Assembly: GCF_004359215.1 (NCBI RefSeq)
Contig: NC_090610.1
Location: forward strand, 14,100,127 to 14,116,809
DNA length: 16,683 nt
Direction: 5' to 3'
DNA from: Bremia lactucae
Taxonomy: Eukaryota; Oomycota; Peronosporomycetes; Peronosporales; Peronosporaceae
The notes beneath the pieces were generated by a model that was given only the letters and a program-made list of their open reading frames with translations, was not told the origin of the DNA and did no database searches. Made by a program: the position numbers and the translations under genes. Positions 7,369-15,255 of this stretch are shown here, piece after piece. Each line of letters opens with the position of its first letter. The stretch's first letter is position 1.

Positions 7369-7853
7369 TGTAACGGGGTGTATCGTTACATGAAATTAAC
7401 ACTTAAAGGTTGTTTATTAATATATTATCTAAAAGGTAGATAATATTTGGAGGATATTATTTTATATAGTAATATTCAGAATTCTTGTCCATAAATACGT
7501 ATAGGCCATTATATCTATTTATTCCGCAGACTAATCAGCTGTAGGAGTAATCAAAGAGAGTTACGAATAAGGTAGAGATAAGAATTCATTTACATGTTTA
7601 GTATTAGGTTATAGTTAAGTCAGCATTTTACAAAGATAGATTAAGAGACACTTAACTATATTTAATACAGTTTTCATTTTACCCTCTTAAGTCTACTTGT
7701 CTTAAGAGAAGTCTTCCTCTGCACGTACAGTGTACGTCACCAAACGTAAGGCACCACTCACAACTGAAGCAGTGTGAAGTGGACTTGTACTGAAGCAGTG
7801 TTAAGTGGACTTGTACTGAAGCAGTACAAGTCGTAGTGCCCCGTTACATCACG
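7364..7853 (+). mobile_element. Solo LTR (7369-7848) with 5-bp target duplication TCACG
   Basis: The 480-bp LTR starts TGTAACGGGG and ends CCCCGTTACA and is flanked directly by TCACG at 7364-7368 and 7849-7853. A 5-bp duplication is typical of Ty3/gypsy integrase. It belongs to the same family as the LTR at 1758-2197 but is oriented rightward. No internal gypsy A sequence adjoins it, so it is a solo LTR left by LTR-LTR recombination. Internal hairpins: 7424-7444 (8 bp), 7491-7522 (11 of 13 paired), 7610-7660 (10 bp, loop 31), 7684-7708 (8 bp, loop 9), 7754-7782 (about 12 bp with bulges) and 7808-7832 (11 bp, loop 3). Confidence 0.93.
7765..7825 (+). repeat. 26-bp tandem repeat in solo LTR (2.3 copies)
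   Basis: TGAAGCAGTGTGAAGTGGAC-type units at 7765-7790 and 7791-7816 (one difference), followed by a 9-base partial third copy. The other LTR of the family (1758-2197) has a single unit, so this is a lineage-specific expansion. It accounts for part of the length difference (480 versus 440 bp). Confidence 0.9.
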
Positions 7854-8054
7854 AAGACGGCATTGGCGTGGTACCCGACAAATACCTGCACAATCAGGCA
7901 GAAGACGATCAAGGAAAAGAAATTTTAGGCATCAGCAGGAGGAATGTAGAGAATTAAAAAAATCAAAGCATGTGTGATAATTTCATCATATGCGCAATTT
8001 CTACGTAATTCAGTATTTTCATCACCAACGAGTCTTGTACGCGGGCACATCGTA
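7854..8054. other. Short unassigned spacer between solo LTR and gypsy B
   Basis: Two hundred bases without a convincing gene. On the minus strand, bases next to the LTR can be read as an open stretch (VFVGYHANAVF) preceded by a possible TGTGCAG acceptor. If one target duplication and the LTR are ignored the frame continues into 7363 and below, so the LTR may have landed in an exon. Confidence 0.25.
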
Positions 8055-8368
8055 TGTAACGGGCTAAAGATGCCCTAATGTTACACACATCCCGTTAAGT
8101 TTACTTGGTGTACTTCAGGGGGTGGTCAATTACTAAATTAAAGTAATTGGACGCACTCGGGTGTGGTGCACATTTGTGACCAACCCTTCTGTATGTGGTG
8201 CATTCACATTAGGAGGGATGACGGCTAACGTCATCCGTTACGCGAGGTATCTAGAAAGTTACGCTCGCAAGACGTGTTAAGTGTTATGTATAGAGATGAC
8301 ATGTTAATTGGTAAAAATAGGTATTTATATTTAATACGATTAAAAATTAATGGGAGGTGGCAGGGCTA
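8055..8368 (+). repeat. 5' LTR and leader of gypsy B (inner LTR border unresolved)
   Basis: Begins TGTAACGGGC, like the other gypsy LTRs here. TAACGGG at the start is mirrored by CCCGTTA at 8090-8096. Clear hairpins are at 8127-8149 (CAATTACT/AGTAATTG, loop 7) and 8216-8236 (GGATGACG/CGTCATCC, loop 5). The last 60 bases before gag are AT-rich. I could not find a CCCGTTACA end or a certain primer-binding site, so the LTR length is unknown. No gene lies here. Confidence 0.6.
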
Positions 8369-9350
8369 ATGGCGCGGGAACTTGGTGAACAAGCCCTGGC
8401 CAGGCTCCTGGGTAGTCCTCCTGAGCAACATGTTGCTCAGTTTAAGCAGTTTGAGGCATTCGTGCTCGGACAGCGGAGGGCCGCGTCCGAGGCACAGAGC
8501 CATGCGGCGGCGGAGTCCGTCACTCAGACTCAGGATGAGCTGAGGCATGAGCAGGCTCGGAGCGAGGCTCTCAACAGGACTGTTGAGATGCTCTCTGCCC
8601 GGCCGCATCAGCCGAGGCCCATTCGGATGGACCCGCCCAAGTTCGATGGAACTGCGGCGCACACGATTGTCCACTGGCTTTTAGCCGTGGAGCAATGCGG
8701 TGTCGCCCAGCTCATCGAGGACGACAGCCGGATGGTGTCGTACGCCATGTCGCATCTGCGCGGTAAGGCCTCAGAGTGGGCTTACGCGGCGCTTATGGCG
8801 GACAGAAAGGCGTTCCCTTCATGGGCGATCTTTAGGATAAGATTCGCGCCATGTACCAGCCGCCGAACAACGAAGGTTGCTTCAGGCGCGCTTCTTTGGG
8901 GCGCGACAGGCGAAGCGATCTCTGCAATAGTATGTGCAAGAGATGCGCTCGCTGTCGGCGTCCATAACCGTAGGTCCGATTCCGGAGCACATTAAGGTGC
9001 CCACGTTTATGAACGGACTACGGCATGGCCCATCGCGACAGGCCCTTTTTAGAAAGGTGCCGTCGACGATGGAAGAGGCAATCCAAATTGCCTTAGTTGA
9101 GGAGCAATCCTACAACAGTGCCTCGGCGACAGCTTGGTATAAGCCGTCGGCCGAAAGGTCAGATGCCACTCCATGGAGTTGGGCAACAGACGTTGTCTGT
9201 TATAAATGCGGCAAGCGCGGCCATATGATGGCTCGCTGCTACGCCAGGGTCCCGGCTGGGGCGAAGACGCCCAGCAACAGGACTCCCGACCCAAAGGGCG
9301 ATGGCAAGAACCAGCGTGCGAGACGCATGAGTTCTGCATCGACCACTGAG
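8369..9350 (+). pseudogene. Gypsy B gag with zinc knuckle, broken by frameshift and stop
   Basis: Starts at ATG 8369 (MARELGEQALARLLGSPPEQ). A coiled, Glu/Gln-rich N-terminus follows, then the gag core (IRMDPPKFDGTAAHTIVHWL, MSHLRGKASEWAYAALMADR). A one-base deletion near 8834 shifts the frame; TAG at 8928-8930 then interrupts the correct frame. After that the protein resumes: VQEMRSLSASITVGPIPEHI, VPTFMNGLRHGPSRQALFRK and EEAIQIALVEEQSYNS. The nucleocapsid zinc knuckle CYKCGKRGHMMARC is intact at 9198-9239. The frame then runs without a stop into the inserted copia sequence. Gag would package element RNA into particles. Confidence 0.85.
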
Positions 9351-9360
9351 AGGTTGAGAA

Positions 9361-10108
9361 ATGCAGGAACAGGTTATAAGCCCAAGCAACAACTCCGGCT
9401 TCAAGATTGAGCCTTTTGACGGCTCAAACTACGTGCTATGGAGCTACAAGATGAAGATTTACCTCATGTCCAAGGGGTTGTGGGGAGCTGTCTCCGGTGT
9501 AGACGCTCCGAATGCAGTAAAGGAGCAGCAAGCGCACACCGCGATCGCACTAAATCTGAGTGACGCACAGTTGATGCACATTATTGACGCGACGACGGCA
9601 AGAGAGGCGTGGGGAAGGCTGGCGAAGTTTCATCGCACACAAGACATGGCGAATCGACTTTGGCTTAAGGAGAAGTTTGCGTCGTTCAAGTATACAGCTT
9701 CAAGCATCAGTGGTCACGTGGCAGAGCTTGAAGACCTAGACATGAAGATGAATAGCGCCAACTGCGGGCCAAGTGAAGAGAACGTATGTGCGGTGATGCT
9801 GAGGAGTCTGCCTGCAAGCTACTATAGCTTAGTGTAGGCGTTTCGCATGTCGGTGTCAAGTTTTAATGTCAGCGACCTCGTGGGCAAGTTGATTGTTGAG
9901 GAAGTGATGCACAAGGACACGGAACGGGTGGAAGAAGCAACGGCCCTTTACACAAGTAAGAGAAACGGCAAGAAGCACCCCAAGAAGCAGCAAGAACGGC
10001 AAACAACTGCAAACAAATCTTTAGGAGCGTGTTTAAACTGTGGCAAGGTCGGCCACTATGTTAGGGATTGCCAGGCATTTCCGCGTATGAATAATATAAG
10101 TTTTTGCT
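9361..10108 (+). pseudogene. Copia gag with zinc knuckle, one nonsense codon
   Basis: Open from 9361 through the primer-site-like sequence into typical copia Gag: SGFKIEPFDGSNYVLWSYKM, LMSKGLWGAVSG, MHIIDATTAREAWGRLAKFH, LWLKEKFASFKYT and MLRSLPASYYSLV. A TAG at 9835-9837 interrupts; the same frame continues with FRMSVSSFNVSDLVGKLIVE, a basic stretch (KRNGKKHPKKQQE) and the zinc knuckle CLNCGKVGHYVRDC at about 10030-10071. It ends in a filler sequence at TAA 10108-10110. The original initiator was probably the ATG that is now ATA at 9376-9378, with the present ATG at 9361 belonging to flanking sequence (inference). Confidence 0.82.
9373..9391 (+). promoter_or_regulatory. Candidate copia primer-binding site for a half initiator-tRNA-Met
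   Basis: GGTTATAAGCCCAAGCAAC resembles the complement of the anticodon arm of initiator tRNA-Met (GGGCUCAUAACC), the primer used by Drosophila copia. One base differs from that complement: ATA where ATG is expected. The preceding bases AACA could be the last bases of a lost 5' LTR. Confidence 0.4.
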
Positions 10109-10168
10109 AACAAACCTTTAGGAGCGTGTTTAACTGTGGCAAGGTCGGCCACTATGTTAGGGATTGCC
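10012..10168 (+). repeat. Duplicated copia zinc-knuckle segment
   Basis: 10012-10072 and 10109-10168 are near-identical copies (61 and 60 bases) of the DNA encoding the zinc knuckle. They are separated by 36 unrelated bases ending in a stop. The second copy lacks one A in GTTTAAACTG, which puts the knuckle in a new frame. Confidence 0.93.
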
Positions 10169-10169
10169 G

Positions 10170-10411
10170 TTCAAGTCGTGGACCAAGAGAAACACGAGAA
10201 GGAGGACACGACCACTCCAACGTCGCATTTAATGCTAGCGCAGGGTCCGTCAGCGACTGCTGGGTTATGGACAGTAGCGCATCTGCACACATGTGCAAGG
10301 ACCAGGAAGCTTTTGTGGAGTATGAGGAAGTGTCCAGGCGCGCAGTATATCAAGCGCGAAGAGTAATGTGAAGCTCAAGGTCATCGGTCACGGAACAGTG
10401 AAGCTGCGCGT
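10170..10411 (+). pseudogene. Copia protease region with altered active site
   Basis: After the second knuckle copy, the frame gives RSSRGPRETREGG and then the aspartic protease core CWVMDSSASAHMCKD. The family motif is D-S-G-A; here the glycine codon is AGC (10276-10278), so the active-site loop is D-S-S-A. The frame shifts near 10335; the following sequence (KSNVKLKVIGHGTVKLRVW, TGHAWIDARLEN) is in a different frame, and another shift near 10452 leads into the integrase frame. The protease would process Gag-Pol. Confidence 0.75.
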
Positions 10412-11536
10412 TTGGACCGGACATGCTTGGATCGACGCTCGCCTCGAAAACACTCCCATGTCGAAGATCTATCAAAGAATTTATTCTCGCTTACGGCTGC
10501 ATCAGCGCGAGGAATGACAGTAGAGATCACGCGCAACGAGTGCGTCGTGAAGCGGGGCGGGACACCAGTTGCAACTCGAAGGAAGCAGGGCTTACTGATG
10601 TACCTCAACGGTGAGGCTGGTGCGGAATGTCACGTAGCCGCGTATGAGAGCAAGCAATGGCACAGAAGACTGGGTCACGCATCGTACGGGACGATAAATG
10701 ATATGGTTAAGAACGGAAGGATCAAAGGCGCGGAAATGAAGACCGACGTCGTGTGTGACGTATGCGCAACGTCCAAGCAAGTGCGCAAGTCATTCAAGGC
10801 AAGCGATGAAGACAAGGGACACAGGGAGAGTGCGCGTTTTGACAGCATCGTGTGCTCCGACGTACTTGGACCAATCACTTCAGCTTCAAGATCCGGCTTC
10901 AAGTACATTGTGAGTTTCATGATGATGAAGAGCCGGTACGTGACGGTTTATCCGTTGCGAAAGAAACGTGGAGTCATGAGCGCATTCGCAAGGTTTTATC
11001 GGGAGATCAAGATAGCATCTGGGACTAAGATCAAGATAATTCGAAGTGACTACGGTGGCGGGTACCGGAACACGGCAATGAACAACTTCTGCAAGGAGAA
11101 GTTCATCAAGCAAGAGTACACGGTTCCACACAATCCTGAACAGTACGGCATGGCAGAGCGCATGAATCTAACTCTGGTAGAGATAACGCGCTGCATGCTT
11201 AAGGACAGCGGTCTCGACAAGTCTTACTGGTGCGAGGCGTTGATGACAGCAGCAGACATGCGGAAAGCGGTTCCAAACTCGTCGAACAAGAAGTCAAGTC
11301 CGTACGAGATAGTGTTAAAGCAAATACCGTGCATCGATCATATGCGCGTATTTGGTTCGCAATGCTACGCGCACGTAACAAAGAAGAAACGAATGAAGCT
11401 GGACGATTCGGGTGTGAAGTGTCATTTTCTTGGTTACGCAAAGGATCACAAGGCGTCCCGATTACTAAACGCGTATGATGGTTTCGGATCAAGCGCGATC
11501 GAAGTGGAAATATTGTCAAGTTCAAGGCACGATTAG
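10412..11536 (+). pseudogene. Copia integrase, core residues kept, C-terminus lost
   Basis: A long open frame begins with out-of-frame residues, then VEDLSKNLFSLTAASARGM. The zinc-binding domain has WHRRLGHASYGTINDMV and VCDVCATSK (H-H-C-C). The catalytic core keeps all three acidic residues: Asp at 10859-10861 (SDVLGP), Asp at 11048-11050 (IRSDYGGGYRN) and Glu at 11156-11158 (MAERMN). YEIVLKQIPCIDHMRVFGSQ and VKCHFLGYAKDHKASRLLNA follow as in copia. At about 11475 the frame leaves integrase and abuts RT sequence, so roughly the integrase tail and RT start are deleted. The frame ends at TAG 11534-11536. Integrase inserts the cDNA. Confidence 0.85.
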
Positions 11537-12134
11537 TTGGAAAGGATTCACGCAACGACCTGGGATCTACTTTGTCGAGACTTTTGCGCCAGTGGCACGC
11601 AAAGAGTCAATCAATATGGTGCTGGCAATTGCAGCAGTTGAAGACTTGGAGGCAGAAAACGTCGACATTGATACCGCATTCTTGTATGGAGAAGTTGATG
11701 AGGAGATCTACATGGACCAACCCGACGGTTTTGAAGATCAACAAAATCCGATGAAGAAGTGTTTGCTGCAGAAAGCGCTGTATGGAACCAAGCAAGCAGC
11801 GCGGCCTTGAAACAGCAAATTGAATCAGCATTTGAAGAACCAAGGATTCAAAAGCACTTCAGCAGATCCGTGTGTGTTCACTCGAGTGTCAAGCGGCGAA
11901 TATAGCATCATGTAATCTACGTGGACGACCTAATGCTGTTCGGCAAGACTAAGGTGCAGATTACGGACATAAGAGTGCGCTTAAGCAAGAGTTCAGCATC
12001 AAAGAGCTTAGGAATCTCAAGTACTGCTTAGGATTCGAGATTCACCGCAAGCGCGATGAACACTTGATCAAGATGAACCAGAAGGCATACATCAGGCGAC
12101 TATCGAAAAAGTATGAATTGAGAATTGCAAGGAC
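11482..12134 (+). pseudogene. Copia reverse transcriptase fragments in several frames
   Basis: RT pieces: KFKARLVGK near 11520, then GFTQRPGIYFVETFAPVARK, ESINMVLAIAAVEDLEAENV, DIDTAFLYGEVDEEIYMDQP and KKCLLQKALYGTKQA (to about 11805) in one frame. Next comes the catalytic YVDD at 11918-11929 within VIYVDDLMLFGKTK, and a tail (SIKELRNLKYCLGFEI) near 11998-12045. At least four frame changes break it between 11500 and 12130. RT copies element RNA into cDNA. The N-terminal fingers are missing due to the deletion described for integrase. Confidence 0.82.
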
Positions 12135-12840
12135 GTGCACACACCAGCGGTCAACAACTCGAAACTGGTGAAGATGCCTGAAGAGGAAGCGTTTGTACCG
12201 AACTTTCCGTATCGCGAACTGGTAGGTGCATTAATGTACATAGCTACTTGTACACGACCAGACATCGCGCATGCAATTGGCGAAGTTGCCAAGTTCTGTA
12301 AGCGCTACGGAAAGGCACACTGGGTGGCGGCCAAGCGATTTCTCAAATACTTGAAGACGACTAAAGATATCTGCATTGTGTTTAGCGGCGTTAACAAGGG
12401 AGAGCTTCATGGATTTGCAGTCGCAAACTGGGCAGGTGACTTAGCCACGCGGCGTTCAACGACAGGATACGTGTTCTTCCTGAACGGCGGCACGATTTCA
12501 TGGAATTTTAAGCGACAGCCAACCGTTGCGACATCAAGCACGGAAGCAGAGTACATGATTCTGTATAGCGCAACTCAAGAGGCAGTCTGGCTTCGAAATC
12601 TGAAAGGACTTAAAGTACCAGACTGATACAGCGACGACGATCTTTCAAGACAAACAAGGATGTATTGCGCTTGCCAAGAATCCTGTCAACCATTCGCGCA
12701 CGAAGCACATCGACATCAAGTTTCATTTCTATTGTGAGAAGGTGGCGAGTGAGGTAATTGCAGTGGAGTACAAGCCAATCGAAGAAATGATCGCGGACGG
12801 ATTGACCAAGGCGCTTCCAAGAGACAAACACACGATATTT
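12135..12840 (+). pseudogene. Copia RNase H and Pol C-terminus
   Basis: One frame (12135-12626) gives the RT connection YRELVGALMYIATCTRPDIA, HWVAAKRFLKYLKTTKD and then RNase H: LHGFAVANWAGD, TRRSTTGYVFFLNGGTISW and SSTEAEYM. The first catalytic Asp of RNase H (family text GYADANWAGD) is replaced by Val, codon GTC at 12420-12422. After TGA at 12624-12626, the frame shifts and the Pol tail follows: NHSRTKHIDIKFHF and EEMIADGLTKALPRDKH, to about 12830. Confidence 0.83.
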
Positions 12841-12976
12841 TTCACACACAAATTCCCCGTATTATTCTTGTCATACGATCCCTTGCCATATTTCCCTTAT
12901 ACACGCATATGGATAAAGCGCAACACTTTCGATAAACTCATCAATCTTCAACACTCTCCCTTGATGTGCACTCGAA
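12841..12976 (+). repeat. Possible decayed copia 3' LTR and nest boundary
   Basis: AT-rich sequence unlike either element's coding DNA, ending CTTCAACA at 12953, a common copia LTR end. There is no matching LTR on the 5' side and no polypurine tract, so this is a weak call. Gypsy coding resumes near 12977. Confidence 0.3.
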
Positions 12977-13576
12977 GTGATGCCCTTATGCCATGCCGAG
13001 TCCCGTGATAAACTTGGTGTGCTTGTCTCTAGCGCAGTAGGGGCGGGATGCCCTACTGACACGGACTCTGAAGCTACCCCAAAGATCAGAGTTGTGGAAC
13101 AAATGGGTAGCATAGTCCCTGAGGTCTCGAAATTTCGGACCTCAACCCTGCCGGTCTATAGCTCTCATGTAAGAGGCTATGACCAGGTGATGACCCTCCT
13201 AGTGGATTCGGGTGCATCACAAAATTTTGTGAAACTCGCGGCTCTAAGAAAGAGACCGGCGATGTTTGAGTCGATTTGCCAGGATGGCAAGCGAGAAGAG
13301 GCGACCGTTCGTTAAGCGAACGGCGCGCTCGTTAAGTCTGAGAGAATTCAGGTAGAACTCGCCTTCAGCTTTAGTGATTTCTCTTGTAAAGAGAAGTTCA
13401 CAGTGCTAGGAAGGATGAGTCCGTATGACCTCATCCTAGGCATGCCATGGTTGGCAAAATTCCAATCACGGATAGACTGGCGTACACGCACAGTTGCGAG
13501 CTCTACGCAGGACACCGGAAAGGATGAGCTCCTGCGAGAGGCCTATGCAACTGATGTTGTGTCGAACACAGTTTAG
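12977..13576 (+). pseudogene. Gypsy B protease domain
   Basis: In one frame from 12977 the retropepsin active-site motif MTLLVDSGASQNFVKLAAL appears; the D-S-G-A codons start at 13205 and are intact. A TAA at 13313-13315 interrupts; the same frame continues ANGALVKSERIQVELAF, then the flap and hydrophobic motif YDLILGMPWLAKFQ and IDWRTRT, ending at TAG 13574. Downstream of gag in the original element, it would have cleaved the polyprotein. The nested copia now separates it from gag. Confidence 0.85.
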
Positions 13577-13860
13577 GGTGCGTTGACGGGATGTCAAACG
13601 TCACCAATTCCTACCCGGCTCGTGCAGACTGAGGTAGAGAATAGGACGATGACAAGTAGTCATGCGTCCGAATGTCCTGCACAGAGCCGAGAGCCTGTGG
13701 CAGTAGACGGCGAGCTGACAAGAAGTCATGCGTCGCATAAACCGGCACAGTGCCAAGAGCCTGGTGCGGTTGGAAGGGGTGCGTTAGCCAGGAGTGCAAC
13801 GGCACCCGATTCCCAGTCAAAGGTCGTGGTGGCTCGAAGAACGAGTACCACAGATTAGGA
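13577..13860 (+). pseudogene. Gypsy B protease-RT linker with 22-residue tandem repeat
   Basis: The open frame 13583-13858 encodes a low-complexity linker. Units of 66 bp at 13652-13717 and 13718-13783 encode TSSHASECPAQSREP-like and TRSHASHKPAQCQEP-like peptides. Such linkers lie between protease and RT in gypsy Pol. Here the RT that should follow is deleted. Confidence 0.6.
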
Positions 13861-13861
13861 C

Positions 13862-15106
13862 GATCAAAGGCTCGTCTGAACGGGCCGTGGAAAGACATTC
13901 TTACGAGTGTCAGAAGAATTTTGGTGGCGACACCTATATAGATGTGGCCAACTATATTCGCCATGCGAACAGTGTCAGCGCATTAAGCCTGCACCATCTA
14001 GCAGTGCGCCACTAAAGGCGCTTCCGATTCCATCGGATTGTTGGAAGTCAGTAAGTCTGGACTTCATGTTTGGCATGCCGTCCGATCATGAAATTCGGGC
14101 GGGGCTTGTCGTTTTCGTAGACAGACTGAGCAAAATGGTGCATTTAGCACCATGTAAATCATCGATCACAGGCAAGGAGGCAGCTCTCTTGTTCCTGGAT
14201 CATGTTTACCGACTACACGGGATGCCCGAGTCCATTGTATCGGAATGGGATCCACGTCTTACGTCTGTTTTGTTGCGACATGTGTTCGAGCTGCTAGGTA
14301 GCAAGCTCCACATGTCAACCGCACATCATCCCCAGACCGAACGTGCCAATCGGGTCGTGGTAAATGTCTTACGCACTACAGCAACTCCCAAAGAGTAGCG
14401 CAAGCAATTGCTCTTTGTGGAGTTCGCTATAAATAACAGTGTCCACGCCAGTACGGGTGAGACACCGTTTTATATTAACGGACTGCGCCATCCTCGGACG
14501 CCAGTCTCGTTTGTGTGCAGCCCGAGTCTTAGTGGGGGAGGGCGCCTCACTATGCTCGGTGCAAAAGAGGGACATCGTTTCGTCAATGTGACGATGACCA
14601 ATGAGGGTATCATCTCAAAGACTGAACCTTGCCCTAGTGACCCTGCCAGTTTAGCAGTGGTCAATAAAACTACGCCTTATGACCGACCTCTTGGCGGTAT
14701 CATAGGCGAGTTTGATGCTAAAAGCGTGAGCGAGGCTCAACGCTTTGTGGATGAGCGATTAGCCATCACACGTATAGTCCGTGACGCAATAGCAAGCGCA
14801 CAGGAGAAGCAAAAGGAATATGCGGACCGAAATGGTCACAAAAATAATGAACGCTTTAGAGTGGGTGAAAAAGTACTATTAAGTACTGCTACCCTACCTA
14901 AAAATGCAATTTCTGTACTACCTGGAGGTACTACGAAGTTGTTGCCGCGTTTTATTGGGCCCTTTACGGTGGTTGAAGAGGTTGGAGGCCTAAATTATAG
15001 GCTCACTCTTCCCCCGTATATGAAGACGTACCCCGTATTTTACGTGGGTCGTCTGAAACGGTATGTAAATTTTAACCGGAGTGCCTTGGTCGTTGTCCCT
15101 TTGGGG
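13862..15106 (+). pseudogene. Gypsy B integrase without RT-RNase H upstream
   Basis: Near 13880 the integrase N-terminus begins (GRGKTFLRVSEEFWW, then CEQCQRIKPAPSS with the C-C half of the zinc site). The core has WKSVSLDFMFGMPSD (first Asp), VVFVDRLSKMVHLAPCKSS and LLFLDHVYRLHGMPESIV. The second catalytic Asp is replaced: SEWDPRL, codon GAA at 14243-14245, where the family has SDRDPRF. The Glu is kept in TERAN, but three residues before it are missing. TAG at 14396-14398 stops the frame; it resumes FVEFAINNSVHASTGETPFY, LRHPRTPVSFV, a spacer and the C-terminal KLLPRFIGPFTVVEEVGGLN and YPVFYVGRLKRYV (to about 15066). Confidence 0.86.
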
Positions 15107-15255
15107 CAACCGGTATACTCCTTGATGTCGCCCGCCAGGCGTCCATTCATGTCTCAATCCACTCGACTTCTTCGAGTGGTGGACCTTCGGCGCTGCCTGT
15201 GCATTAGCACAGCCGCCGGCAGCTGACTCCACAGTGTGCTTAGTAATCACACTGT
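15107..15255 (+). repeat. Shared 130-bp segment plus three consecutive hairpins
   Basis: 15107-15237 is the inverted partner of 666-796. It contains hairpins 15159-15179 (CCACTCGA/TCGAGTGG, loop 5) and 15192-15223 (GCTGCC/GGCAGC enclosing TGTGC/GCACA, with a 6-nt bulge). A third at 15231-15255 (ACAGTGTG/CACACTGT, loop 9) straddles the end of homology. The integrase reading frame runs on into it to TGA 15224-15226, but the residues are not recognisable integrase. Confidence 0.78.

Larger units (their letters stand above)
9373..12953 (+). mobile_element. Ty1/copia retrotransposon remnant nested in gypsy B
   Basis: The order gag, zinc knuckle, protease, integrase, RT, RNase H, with integrase before RT, defines copia. 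It lies in the same orientation as gypsy B and separates its gag from its protease. The 5' border is set at a primer-site-like GGTTATAAGCCC (9373). At the 3' end the RNase H tail fades near 12835, and an AT-rich stretch ending CTTCAACA at 12953 resembles a copia LTR end. No intact LTR or target duplication is visible, so both borders are approximate. The region from integrase C-terminus to RT (about 11480) is deleted. Confidence 0.82.
8127..14153. repeat. Short-loop inverted repeats in gypsy B sequence
   Basis: Checked hairpins (stem bp/loop nt): 8127-8149: 8/7; 8216-8236: 8/5; 8421-8440: a 20-bp perfect palindrome; 8465-8491: 11 with one bulge/4; 8570-8587: 7/4; 9185-9201: 7/3; 13035-13058: 8/8; 13121-13143: 11 with one bulge, no loop; 13217-13232: a 16-bp palindrome; 13305-13323: 7/5; 13412-13437: 8/10; 14135-14153: 7/5. 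They lie in LTR, gag, protease and integrase codons. The copia insert between 9373 and 12953 did not show a similar density by eye. Confidence 0.8.
8055..15237 (+). mobile_element. Ty3/gypsy retrotransposon (element B), carrying a nested copia element
   Basis: Plus-strand order: LTR start TGTAACGGGC at 8055, gag 8369 to about 9350, [copia insert about 9373-12953], protease 12977-13576, linker 13577-13858, integrase 13862-15106 or so, then the 130-bp shared segment. Reverse transcriptase and RNase H are absent between linker and integrase, so this is a large internal deletion. No 3' LTR is recognisable. A gypsy chromodomain tail at about 15860-16069 may be its displaced 3' end. The LTR terminus resembles that of element A's family (TGTAACGGG), so the two are related. 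Frameshifts, stops and a missing catalytic Asp in integrase make it dead. Confidence 0.82.

Noticed and set aside
8357..8368. GTG start for gypsy B Gag
   Set aside because: Eukaryotic initiation is expected at the in-frame ATG 12 bases further on (8369).
9159..9404. Minus-strand ORFs opposite gypsy B gag and copia sequence
   Set aside because: They are shadows of recognised plus-strand retroelement frames and show no family motifs.
13220..13576. Protease as a host aspartyl protease
   Set aside because: Position after gypsy gag, the DSGA and LILGMPWL motifs, and linker plus integrase downstream place it in gypsy Pol.
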